The notes: generated by a model not told the origin, from the sequence alone. DNA of 13,697 bases from Dysgonamonadaceae bacterium (GCA_031256015.1 JAIRRK010000018.1:1-13697), one strand, 5' to 3'; shown: positions 5,550 through 12,268, counted from the stretch's first letter. Numbers and translations are program-made.

Positions 5550-8180
5550 TTAATCCTGCCTGCATCGCACGCTATAGAAACGTGCCTTATGGTCGGTGGA
5601 GATGTCGACACCGGCGTCATTTCCTTTCAACTTCAGCCTATCTGCGTCGTCGCCGTTTCCTTCGCTCATCCAAAAGTACGTTTCGCTACCGAAAGCTTTG
5701 CGGGTTCCATCATCCACGTAGCCCGCAAGCAAGGCGTCGAATCCGCCTTTGTCGGCAGGCTTGCTTGTGCCATTGGTAGTCCCGTTTACCTCCGTCGTGC
5801 TTTTCATCTTCGTCCCGGGAGAGCCTGTCGCCGTAGTAGTTGAATATTTGCCGTCCTTATCATCGGAAATCCAGCTTACCAAGGCATCCCACTCATCCGG
5901 ATAGGGAAGGCGCCAGCCCTCCGGGCAGACGTCATCCACAGCCGCCTGCCAATTATACAATACGCCCAGGTCCTCTCTCTTATTATTTTCGTCGTACAAT
6001 CCGTCAGGGCCCGGATACACATAACGGCGTTCATCGGCGTTGCCCTCCGGATCATGATCGATCTCGTTCGTATAACGCAGGTTCTCGGTCATCCACTCAC
6101 CACCTTCTCTGTTGTCGTCATCAATGTCTACATAAAAATAACCTGTACTGTAAACGTTGAAATCTCTCTCGTCGAATATCACCCCACCGCATGTCGCTGC
6201 CCAAGTCCAGAGGCGGTTGTCGTCTTTGACGAATTCTACCAGGCGACTGACACCTTCTTCATCATCATCATCGTCCCTACGAATGCGTGTGTCAAATGTC
6301 GTCGCCGCGTCCACCGTTTTGTTGAGCCATAATCCTGCAATGTCACCGCGTTGTTCCACCTTCCAATAGACCGCGTAGCCTCTGCCGCTGCCGGGGACTC
6401 CGTCGTTACAGAAGTTGCAGTTGTTATCGCAATTCACAAAATGTGCTTCCCCCGGTGCGGTATCCATTTGCCATGCATAGTAATTTTGATCTCCGCGGGA
6501 CAACCACTGGTTGTTGTTGGCTTCCGCCAATCCGTGAATTGTACCGCCTTGTTTAGTGAATCTGCCAAACATATTCACATACACGCCAATGCCCTTGCCT
6601 GTTCCGAGGGTTTGTGAGTCGGGAGCGATGGAATTTCCCGATATATTTCCGCCGATCATGGTGAAGCTGCCGCGGTTGCCTTGTTCGTGGTGGTTTATAT
6701 ACACACCACCACCGAAGCCGTTCGGATCCGTCACCTTATTCCCTGAGATACTTCCGTCGTTCAGGACGAAGCGGCCGGAGCCCTCGTCCATACATATTCC
6801 TCCGCCTTTGTTTTGGGCCATATTGCCGGAGATGCTGCCGCGTCGCATGTCGAACTGAGAATCCTTGAGATAGAGGCCGCCGCCACCCTCACCGGCAGTA
6901 TTGTTATTGATGGCACCGCCTTCCATGATAATGATGCATCCCTGATCTGCCAGCATGCCGCCACCCTTCTGATTGGCAGTATTGCCGGTGATGGTAGAGC
7001 TGCCCGTAATGGTCAAGAGTCCGCTCTGGAGATAGATGCCGCCACCCTCCATACCGGAAGTATTGTTATTGATGGCACCGCCCCTCGAGGAGAAGGTGAC
7101 ATTGGCACCGTTATACGCATACACGCCGCCACCCCGTACGGTGGCGGCATTGTCGGAGATAGCACCGCCTTCCATGTCGAGGATAGCATTTCCTTCTAAA
7201 TACACACCTCCGCCTTGTTCGGCGGTATTGCCGGAGATGGAACTGCCGAAGTTCATTACCAATTTGCCTCCGTTCAGATAGACGCCGCCACCGTTGTTGC
7301 TTTTGGCGGTATTTCCGATTACCTTTGAGTTGGATTCCATGACAAGGGTTCCGCCGTATTCCACTTTAATCACGGGTGCGTTGTTATCTTGTTCGCCGGC
7401 GGTATCGCCGTCCGTCAGCCCTTTAAAGGTGATGTTCTTCAGCACCAATGTCATGCCGGCTCCTACGGTGATGAGCGGCTTACTGTCGGCCTCGCCGGCG
7501 AGGTCAATCACCCGGCCGTGACCGTTAAGTGTCACGAAAGAGGGCGTTTTATCTTTGTCAAGTACCAGTCCTCCCTTGTCACCGAAATCTTTGCTTTTGT
7601 CACTGAACGAAACCCGTTCTATGTTCTCCCCTTCCAATGGCGGCAACTCCACGTCGATAAAGGAGAGGCCTGCGCCCTTCGCCGCGGATATCAGGTCCAT
7701 AACGCTACCCGGCGTATCTTTGCCGTTCGAGAAAGTAACGGAAACGGCTTCCGACTCGCTTTCGCTCTGCACAAACGCAAGCATACTCCACATCGAACCG
7801 TTCCAGATATAAACTCCGGCCGGCATTTCTCCCGACAACGCAACGTTGAAGACTGTCAGTCCGATGTGCTTTTCGTGCATCGCCGTTATTTCCTCGGGTG
7901 TTTCATAACCGGCGATAGGGACACCGGGAGTATTCGGGTCTTCCAACATCGGATAAAGTTTATCCGGTTCCGTCAGTTGCACACGCGGCAATCCGAAGCC
8001 TCGTGTGGCATTAACCTTGTCGTTACTTGTTTTCAGGTCGAGAAAAGCCCCCTCATTCGGGTCTATGCTCGCACCTATTGTCACTTGGGCGCGCACCTGC
8101 GGTGCACTGATGAACAGAGCTGTCAAAAGCACCATTCCAATCTTTGTTCGTTTCCTCATTTTCAAATTCATTTTATGCAT
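5550..8180 (-). CDS. Large exported protein: POMP-like beta-helix plus FISUMP domain
   Basis: Of its 876 residues, 1-31 are a signal peptide (hydrophobic GMVLLTALFI, cleavage likely after QVRA). A segment opening QVTIGASIDP and containing GLTVF and GVYIWNGSMW (32-132) is common at the N-terminus of Bacteroidales surface proteins. Residues about 285-550 hold nine or ten rungs of a right-handed beta-helix, with a 26-28-residue period built on GGGVYL and SISGNTA-type turns, as in polymorphic outer membrane proteins. Residues about 665-876 are a FISUMP paralogous domain: EWMTENLRY (695-703), YNWQAAV, CPEGWRLPYPDEW (752-764), GGFDALLAGY and the final FYSVRCRQD. Three Cys form CX3CX2C at 584-591. 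No T9SS domain or lipobox is seen. Starts at residue 4 or 8 are also possible. The coding region is more GC-rich than its neighbours, perhaps acquired. Role unknown; adhesion or surface display is inference. Confidence 0.85.
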   Translation of the reverse strand: MHKMNLKMRKRTKIGMVLLTALFISAPQVRAQVTIGASIDPNEGAFLDLKTSNDKVNATRGFGLPRVQLTEPDKLYPMLEDPNTPGVPIAGYETPEEITAMHEKHIGLTVFNVALSGEMPAGVYIWNGSMWSMLAFVQSESESEAVSVTFSNGKDTPGSVMDLISAAKGAGLSFIDVELPPLEGENIERVSFSDKSKDFGDKGGLVLDKDKTPSFVTLNGHGRVIDLAGEADSKPLITVGAGMTLVLKNITFKGLTDGDTAGEQDNNAPVIKVEYGGTLVMESNSKVIGNTAKSNNGGGVYLNGGKLVMNFGSSISGNTAEQGGGVYLEGNAILDMEGGAISDNAATVRGGGVYAYNGANVTFSSRGGAINNNTSGMEGGGIYLQSGLLTITGSSTITGNTANQKGGGMLADQGCIIIMEGGAINNNTAGEGGGGLYLKDSQFDMRRGSISGNMAQNKGGGICMDEGSGRFVLNDGSISGNKVTDPNGFGGGVYINHHEQGNRGSFTMIGGNISGNSIAPDSQTLGTGKGIGVYVNMFGRFTKQGGTIHGLAEANNNQWLSRGDQNYYAWQMDTAPGEAHFVNCDNNCNFCNDGVPGSGRGYAVYWKVEQRGDIAGLWLNKTVDAATTFDTRIRRDDDDDEEGVSRLVEFVKDDNRLWTWAATCGGVIFDERDFNVYSTGYFYVDIDDDNREGGEWMTENLRYTNEIDHDPEGNADERRYVYPGPDGLYDENNKREDLGVLYNWQAAVDDVCPEGWRLPYPDEWDALVSWISDDKDGKYSTTTATGSPGTKMKSTTEVNGTTNGTSKPADKGGFDALLAGYVDDGTRKAFGSETYFWMSEGNGDDADRLKLKGNDAGVDISTDHKARFYSVRCRQD
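6257..6277. repeat. Short triplet repeat encoding an acidic run
   Basis: A TCA/TCG-type triplet run within the beta-helix/FISUMP gene encodes the acidic segment DDDDDEE (residues 636-642). Slippage would change the length of the linker before the FISUMP domain in steps of one residue without breaking the frame. Confidence 0.5.
6868..7082 (-). repeat. Nearly identical beta-helix rung copies inside the FISUMP gene
   Basis: An exact 23-bp match occurs at 6898-6920 and 7060-7082, extended by a similar flank of about 30 bp on one side. The copies are 162 bp apart, equal to two rungs (54 residues). In the protein they correspond to GGAINNNT at residues 367-374 and 421-428. This points to repeat expansion by duplication of rung pairs. 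Confidence 0.7.
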
Positions 8181-8334
8181 TGATATTATTCATTATGATT
8201 CTAACAAAATATACTTAACTTTCAAACTTTTCTCAAGAAAAATGAAAAAAAAGCCTGCTTTTTTTCCTGTTATATTATTCGAAGTATTCATAGTTCACTT
8301 ATCAATAGTTTCAAACGTCTTTTGTATTTATCTG

Positions 8335-8367
8335 CAAAGCTAATCACTTTTTTTGATATTTTACTAA
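8335..8367 (-). promoter_or_regulatory. Probable promoter of the beta-helix/FISUMP gene
   Basis: On the minus strand, TTAG (8364-8367), 21 bp, then TAGCTTTG (8335-8342), a perfect TAnnTTTG. This would leave a leader of about 150 nt. A closer alternative, TATATTTTG at 8205-8213, has one extra base in the spacer of the motif and is less convincing. Confidence 0.45.
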
Positions 8368-8414
8368 AAAAAGAAGAAAAAAGTTGAAGGCCGAACGGGT
8401 TTTCCCTTGATTCC

Positions 8415-8530
8415 CCTTGCAGGGTGGCTGCAACTCTCCTTGCAGCCATCATGCGAGGAGAGTCGCAGCCATCATGCGAGGAGAGTGGTAGTCACCCTGC
8501 GAGGAGAGTGGTAGTCACCCTGCGAGGAGA
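8415..8530 (+). repeat. 23-bp tandem array with one inverted copy
   Basis: Four head-to-tail 23-bp units end at 8461, 8484, 8507 and 8530, all closing with TGCGAGGAGA. Units 3 and 4 are identical (middle TAGTCACCC). Units 1 and 2 carry GCAGCCATCA instead. A degenerate inverted copy (TTGCAGGGTGGCTGCAACTC) lies at about 8417-8436. It allows GGCTGCAA (8426-8433) to pair with TTGCAGCC (8440-8447), or CTCTCCTTGCA (8434-8444) to pair with TGCGAGGAGAG (8452-8462). The period equals that of the unrelated array at 5417-5485. Confidence 0.8.
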
Positions 8531-8533
8531 GTG

Positions 8534-8577
8534 GTTTGCTTCTTCTTTGCATCAAGGCAAAGAAGAAGAAGGCAAAC
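8534..8577. repeat. Long hairpin following the 23-bp array
   Basis: CTTCTTCTTTGC (8539-8550) pairs perfectly with GCAAAGAAGAAG (8557-8568) around a 6-nt loop. The stem continues with GTTTG (8534-8538) and CAAAC (8573-8577) after a 4-nt bulge. It starts 4 bp after the last tandem unit. There is no T-tract on the plus side. Function unknown. Confidence 0.7.
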
Positions 8578-8618
8578 ATAGCCCGGCTCGGGGGGCACAA
8601 AGGCATGTCGGGCCGCTC

Positions 8619-8721
8619 CTGCGCTACGCGCAGAAAACTGCATTTAAACAAGGTTATCTCTTATGCTCCTTAAAGAGTCGCTCTTTAAGGAGCTTACGGA
8701 TTTCTGCGTAGCGGAGCGCAG
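8619..8721. repeat. Compound inverted repeat with an inner 13-bp hairpin
   Basis: The inner hairpin pairs GCTCCTTAAAGAG (8665-8677) with CTCTTTAAGGAGC (8681-8693), perfect over 13 bp with a 3-nt loop. It is enclosed by CAGAAA plus TACG (8625-8636, with a 2-nt bulge) pairing with TTTCTGCGTA (8701-8710), and outermost CTGCGCT (8619-8625) pairing with AGCGCAG (8715-8721). The layered symmetry suggests a structured RNA, a cruciform or a small repeat element. It was not recognised as any named family. Confidence 0.65.
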
Positions 8722-8816
8722 CTCGGGGTTAGAGTGCGGGGTTAAAACGCTACGCGCAACTCGGGATGAAACGGTCAAACACCCTGCATAATAAATCACA
8801 AAGAGTTTACTATTCA

Positions 8817-8849
8817 ATTGAACATTTAACAAGGTTTTTATTACTTTTG
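8817..8849 (+). promoter_or_regulatory. Promoter of purM
   Basis: ATTG (8817-8820), 21 bp, then TACTTTTG (8842-8849), a perfect TAnnTTTG. Transcription would start near 8856, leaving a leader of under 20 nt. The same -7 octamer drives valS at 13498-13505. No purine riboswitch or PurR-type box fits in so short a leader. Confidence 0.6.
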
Positions 8850-8873
8850 TCGGAAAATTAATATCATACTTGT

Positions 8874-10040
8874 ATGAACAATCAACGTTATATGCAACGA
8901 GGCGTTTCCGCATCGAAAGAAGATGTTCACAATGCCATCAAAAACATCGATAAAGGCATTTTCCCGAAAGCTTTCTGCAAAATTATTCCCGATGTTTTGG
9001 GAGGAGACCCGACTTATTGCAATATTATGCATGCTGACGGAGCCGGCACGAAATCGTCTTTGGCTTATATGTATTGGAAAGAAACGGGAGACATTTCTGT
9101 CTGGAAAGGAATCGCACAGGATGCATTGATAATGAATGTTGATGACTTACTTTGTGTGGGAGCAACAGACAATATTTTGCTTTCTTCCACTATCGGACGA
9201 AACAAGCATTTGATTCCGGGAGAAGTAATTTCTGCCATTATTCAAGGAACAAATGAATTGTGTGAAGAATTAAGCAAACTGAATGTTCGGATTTATCCGA
9301 CAGGAGGCGAAACGGCGGATGTCGGAGATTTGGTACGGACTATTATTGTTGATTCAACGGTTACTTGCCGAATGAAACGTGTGGATGTAATCGATAATGC
9401 CCATATTCAATCGGGAGATGTAATCGTAGGATTGTCTTCTTCGGGAAAAGCAACGTATGAAAAAGAATACAACGGCGGAATGGGAAGCAACGGATTGACT
9501 TCCGCTCGCCACGATGTTTTCGCAAAATATCTGGCCGAAAAATATCCGGAAAGCTACGATTCGAATGTGCCGGAAGAGTTGATTTATTCAGGAACAAAAA
9601 AGCTGACTGACCCGATTGAAAAATCAGGAATTGATGCGGGAAAATTAGTGCTTTCGCCGACACGGACGTATGCTCCCGTTATCAAATGTATCTTGGACAA
9701 ATGGCGAAAGGAAATTCACGGAATGGTGCATGTTTCAGGCGGTGCGCAGACAAAAATTCTTCACTTTGTGGATAATCTGAAAATCACAAAGAATAATTTA
9801 TTCCCGATACCTCCGTTATTCCGGTTAATACAGGAACAGTCCGGAACCGATTGGAAAGAAATGTATAAAGTTTTCAATATGGGACACCGAATGGAAATCT
9901 ACCTTCCGGAAAAATATGCGGCCGAGATTATTTCCATTTCTAAATCCTTTGATATTGATGCTCAAATAGTCGGCTTTGTGGAAGCGTCCGACAAGAAAGA
10001 GCTGATCATCGAAAGCGAATACGGACAATTTACATACTGA
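8874..10040 (+). CDS. purM: Phosphoribosylformylglycinamidine cyclo-ligase (AIR synthetase)
   Basis: PurM closes the imidazole ring of FGAM with ATP to give aminoimidazole ribonucleotide, the fifth step of de novo purine synthesis, in the cytoplasm. The protein has 388 residues, about 40 more than the E. coli enzyme. Family signatures are HADGAGTKSSLAY (53-65), NVDDLLCVGATDN (88-100), GGETADVGDLVRT (144-156, equivalent of GGETAEM), SSSGKATYEKEYN (188-200), GGMGSNGLTSAR (201-212), GMVHVSGGAQTKI (283-295) and VFNMGHRMEI (333-342). The start fits the promoter 25 bp upstream. Some motifs differ from the proteobacterial type (MGSNG in place of HSNG, HVSGGAQTK in place of HITGGG). This suggests the divergent, longer Bacteroidota subtype rather than loss of function. 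The radical SAM gene follows after 19 bp and is likely cotranscribed. Confidence 0.92.
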   Translation: MNNQRYMQRGVSASKEDVHNAIKNIDKGIFPKAFCKIIPDVLGGDPTYCNIMHADGAGTKSSLAYMYWKETGDISVWKGIAQDALIMNVDDLLCVGATDNILLSSTIGRNKHLIPGEVISAIIQGTNELCEELSKLNVRIYPTGGETADVGDLVRTIIVDSTVTCRMKRVDVIDNAHIQSGDVIVGLSSSGKATYEKEYNGGMGSNGLTSARHDVFAKYLAEKYPESYDSNVPEELIYSGTKKLTDPIEKSGIDAGKLVLSPTRTYAPVIKCILDKWRKEIHGMVHVSGGAQTKILHFVDNLKITKNNLFPIPPLFRLIQEQSGTDWKEMYKVFNMGHRMEIYLPEKYAAEIISISKSFDIDAQIVGFVEASDKKELIIESEYGQFTY

Positions 10041-10059
10041 CCGAATAAAGGAATTTCGA

Positions 10060-11001
10060 ATGAATCATATACATGGAATTTCATCGGGTCCGCATCGTCC
10101 GCGTTCCATTCGTGACTTCCTCGCCACTCATTTTCCTTTCAAGGTGCAGAAAATTTCAATCAACGCCGGATTTACCTGTCCGAATCGTGATGGCACCAAG
10201 GGATTCGGAGGATGCACCTATTGCAATAATCAGACTTTCAGTCCGCAATATGCTGCGAACGAAAAGACGGTCAGTCGACAACTGGAAGAAGGAATCCGTT
10301 TCTTTTCGCATAAATATCCGAAAATGAAATACATTGCCTATTTTCAGGCTTATACGAATACCTACGACGAAACGGAAAAATTACTTGAGAAATACAACGA
10401 AGCGTTGAATTATCCCGATGTTGTCGGATTGATTATCGGAACACGCCCCGATTGCATGCCGGAAGATTTGCTGAACGAATTGAAAAAAATGGCTCAAAAG
10501 TATTTTTTATTGATTGAATACGGAGTCGAATCGACTCATGATGAAACGTTGAAACTCATTAATCGCCAACATACGTATCAGGAAGCGGTGGATGCGATTT
10601 CCCGAACGCATGAAAAAGACATCCTTTGCGGAGTGCATCTGATTCTCGGTTTACCGGGAGAATCTCGTGAAATGATTTTATCGCACGCAGACCGCGTTTC
10701 CGAATTACCCTTAAAAACATTAAAACTGCACCAATTACAACTGATTCGTCATACTAAAATGGCGAAACAATTTGAGGAAACGCCGGAATTATTTCATCTG
10801 TATACCGTGGACGAATATATCGAACTGTGTATTGATTTTATGGAACGACTGAATCCTGAAATTATTATCGAACGCTTTGTTTCTCAATCCCCAAAAGAAC
10901 TGTTGATTGCTCCGGATTGGGGATTGAAAAACAACGAGTTTGCAGCGAAAATCGAGAAACGAATGAAAGAGAGGCAAACTTTTCCGGGTAAAACTAATTA
11001 A
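10060..11001 (+). CDS. YhcC/YtqA-family radical SAM protein
   Basis: These are radical S-adenosylmethionine enzymes of the TIGR01212 type, related to the Elp3 radical domain. The 313-residue length matches E. coli YhcC. The cluster-binding cysteines are C40, C52 and C55 (TCPNRDGTKGFGGCTYCNN, 39-57). The longer CX11CX2C spacing and the NRDGTKG insert are characteristic of this family rather than of classic CX3CX2C enzymes. Other conserved blocks are YFQAYTNTY (94-102), IIGTRPDCMPEDLL, VESTHDETLKLINRQHT and GVHLILGLPGE. The Bacillus homologue lies beside a tRNA methyltransferase gene, and a role in wobble-uridine modification has been proposed. Here the neighbour is purM, 19 bp upstream, so the context does not reveal the substrate. 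The stop codon overlaps that of the convergent barrel gene by 4 bp, with no terminator between them. Confidence 0.88.
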   Translation: MNHIHGISSGPHRPRSIRDFLATHFPFKVQKISINAGFTCPNRDGTKGFGGCTYCNNQTFSPQYAANEKTVSRQLEEGIRFFSHKYPKMKYIAYFQAYTNTYDETEKLLEKYNEALNYPDVVGLIIGTRPDCMPEDLLNELKKMAQKYFLLIEYGVESTHDETLKLINRQHTYQEAVDAISRTHEKDILCGVHLILGLPGESREMILSHADRVSELPLKTLKLHQLQLIRHTKMAKQFEETPELFHLYTVDEYIELCIDFMERLNPEIIIERFVSQSPKELLIAPDWGLKNNEFAAKIEKRMKERQTFPGKTN

Positions 11002-11747
11002 AAGTTCCAACAAACTCCGGCTCCCCAAGGATATAATTCCGGCCCTTTCCCTTCTCCGAATAAAGAAATCGGAGAATAATAACCGAACAATCCGAAGTTT
11101 CCAATTCCTACTCTTCCCATAAAGCGAACATTGACGGGCAGAATATTTAAGCCTTTTCCCAAGCGGATTTTATCGACATCGTTTCCTCGTCCATGCCGCA
11201 ATTCAATTTGCGATTTAGAATAACAATTGATATAAACCATCGGCCCCGCATGAAAGTAAAACCCATTCAACTGATACTCCAGCATAAGAGGAATGGTAAA
11301 ATAATAAGTCAATAGTTTACTGTCTCGATAAGAGTCATCCGGTTCTGCTTCAACAAATCGGGTCACTCCATCCACTTCTTGCAGTCCGTAATTCCCTTTA
11401 AAATGATAGCGACTCCAATCGATTCCAAATCCGGTTGCAATCAACCAATGACGATCAATTGTGACGGATGCACTCGCGACATTCCAACTGATGGAGTAAG
11501 ACGATGTAAAATCCAATCCCGGAGTGGTTATATTTCCCAAATTAGAAAAAGTAAAACTCATCCCGCTCCAATGCGGATGCAATCTTTTTTTATCTTTCTT
11601 CTTCGAATATTTTCCCCAAGTGACGCCAATATCATAGGCTATACCGTCTCTGAAAACAATGGAACCGAAATTTTTTTCATTTTCTTGCGCTAAAACAAAA
11701 ACTGTCGACAAAACAATCAAACAGGACAAAAAGATTATTTTCTTCAT
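10998..11747 (-). CDS. Outer-membrane beta-barrel protein
   Basis: This 249-residue protein begins with a signal peptide (MKKIIFLSCLIVLSTVFVLA, cleavage near residue 20). The rest alternates hydrophobic and polar residues in short strands rich in Gly, Tyr and Phe. It includes YYFTIPLMLEYQLNGFYFHA (148-167), GRVGIGNFGLFGYYSPISLF (211-230) and GKGPELYPWGAGVCWNF (233-249). The terminal Phe is the usual last residue of outer-membrane barrels. The GKGPELYP block near the C-terminus resembles Bacteroidales porin-like barrels of the OMP_b-brl type. It is last in the sigma-factor operon, 33 bp after the preceding gene. It may be the operon's effector or target, for instance a sensor of envelope state. 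No ligand can be inferred. Confidence 0.75.
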   Translation of the reverse strand: MKKIIFLSCLIVLSTVFVLAQENEKNFGSIVFRDGIAYDIGVTWGKYSKKKDKKRLHPHWSGMSFTFSNLGNITTPGLDFTSSYSISWNVASASVTIDRHWLIATGFGIDWSRYHFKGNYGLQEVDGVTRFVEAEPDDSYRDSKLLTYYFTIPLMLEYQLNGFYFHAGPMVYINCYSKSQIELRHGRGNDVDKIRLGKGLNILPVNVRFMGRVGIGNFGLFGYYSPISLFGEGKGPELYPWGAGVCWNF

Positions 11748-11780
11748 TTCATTATACTTTTTATAGGGTTTATATTACTA

Positions 11781-12248
11781 TTATTTTAAATCAATAAATA
11801 AATTTCTTAATTTCTTCAACTCTTTTTTTAATTCTTTAGAAGGAAAATTTCCTCTCAAATAGACTAAATTAACATAACCGTCTTTGTAATTAAATAAGAT
11901 ATACTCTTGCAACAAAGCGTCTTCATCATGTGTCAAGGCATAATGAACGATACGACTCTCTTCTCCTTTCCGGGAAGAACTGAAAACAACTTCGGCAAAT
12001 CGGGTATCTTCCTCTACTGCCTGATCGATTATTTTCAATAAATCGGCGTCCACGCATACACGTAAACTTTGATATTGCACAATATTCGTATGCGGACTTA
12101 GAACATCCCGACCGAGTTTTACATAAGTACCTTGTTTCTTCCCTATATCCTCAAAAATTTGATTAATTTTCAAATCATTTCGGGAATATCCCGATAAACT
12201 CAAGAAAAGAAACGGTAATATGAATAAATAATATTTATATGTTTTCAT
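11781..12248 (-). CDS. Small exported protein of unknown function (DUF6108-like)
   Basis: This 155-residue protein has an N-terminal hydrophobic leader (residues 7-20, LFILPFLFLSLSGYS). The mature part begins NDLKINQIFEDIGKKQGTYV and ends with a Lys/Leu-rich helix (KELKKELKKLRNLFIDLK, 138-155). The LKINQIFEDIGKKQG start recalls small exported proteins found beside Bacteroides ECF sigma factors and grouped as DUF6108, but that assignment is from memory and tentative. No lipobox Cys is present; the only Cys is at residue 65. It is third in the operon, between the probable anti-sigma factor (20 bp upstream) and the barrel gene (33 bp downstream), so a periplasmic part in the same envelope response is likely. 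Confidence 0.6.
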   Translation of the reverse strand: MKTYKYYLFILPFLFLSLSGYSRNDLKINQIFEDIGKKQGTYVKLGRDVLSPHTNIVQYQSLRVCVDADLLKIIDQAVEEDTRFAEVVFSSSRKGEESRIVHYALTHDEDALLQEYILFNYKDGYVNLVYLRGNFPSKELKKELKKLRNLFIDLK

Positions 12249-12268
12249 TATATTCTATTTTATCTATT

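Larger units (their letters stand above)
8181..8873. other. Gene-free, repeat-rich region between the FISUMP gene and purM
   Basis: This 693-bp stretch has no credible gene. The part nearest the FISUMP gene (8181-8395) is AT-rich and holds that gene's leader, its probable promoter, and an A-rich hairpin, AAAAAAAG-CCTG-CTTTTTTT (8246-8265), of terminator-like form. The middle (about 8396-8770) is GC-rich. It holds a 23-bp tandem array with an inverted copy, three long hairpins, and scattered copies of CGCTACGCGCA (8622-8632, 8748-8758) and GCTCGGGG (8586-8593, 8721-8728). The last 100 bp are AT-rich again and carry the purM promoter. The 9-mer TGCAGGGTG (8418-8426) is the inverse of CACCCTGCA (8780-8788), roughly bounding the odd segment. 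No transposase, tRNA or target duplication is seen. Confidence 0.6.

Noticed and set aside
6813..7199. 128-codon plus-strand ORF with repeats opposite the beta-helix
   Set aside because: Its repetitive look mirrors the beta-helix rungs read antisense; the minus frame gives a coherent, known fold.
7389..8183. 264-codon plus-strand ORF opposite the FISUMP gene N-terminus
   Set aside because: It is antisense to a convincing signal-peptide-bearing gene. It is long only because of GC-rich codon bias on the other strand, and its protein has no recognisable features.
8246..8265. Intrinsic terminator in the FISUMP gene upstream region
   Set aside because: The stem is almost all A-T pairs, and it lies inside that gene's probable leader with no gene ending nearby. 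I keep it only as a note in the intergenic entry.
8439..8530. CRISPR array
   Set aside because: The 23-bp units are contiguous with no unique spacers, and no cas gene is nearby.
8424..8711. 95-codon plus-strand ORF across the tandem array and hairpins
   Set aside because: Its protein is simply a translation of the 23-bp repeats and palindromes (repeated EES/RRV-type segments). It lacks a promoter and resembles nothing known.
8180..8873. Transposon or integron remnant
   Set aside because: There is no transposase or integrase fragment, no convincing long terminal inverted repeats, no target duplication and no tRNA attachment site.
8644..8913. 89-codon minus-strand ORF overlapping the purM start
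   Set aside because: It overlaps the purM promoter and start on the opposite strand. Its second half is a translation of the inverted repeats, and no domain is visible.
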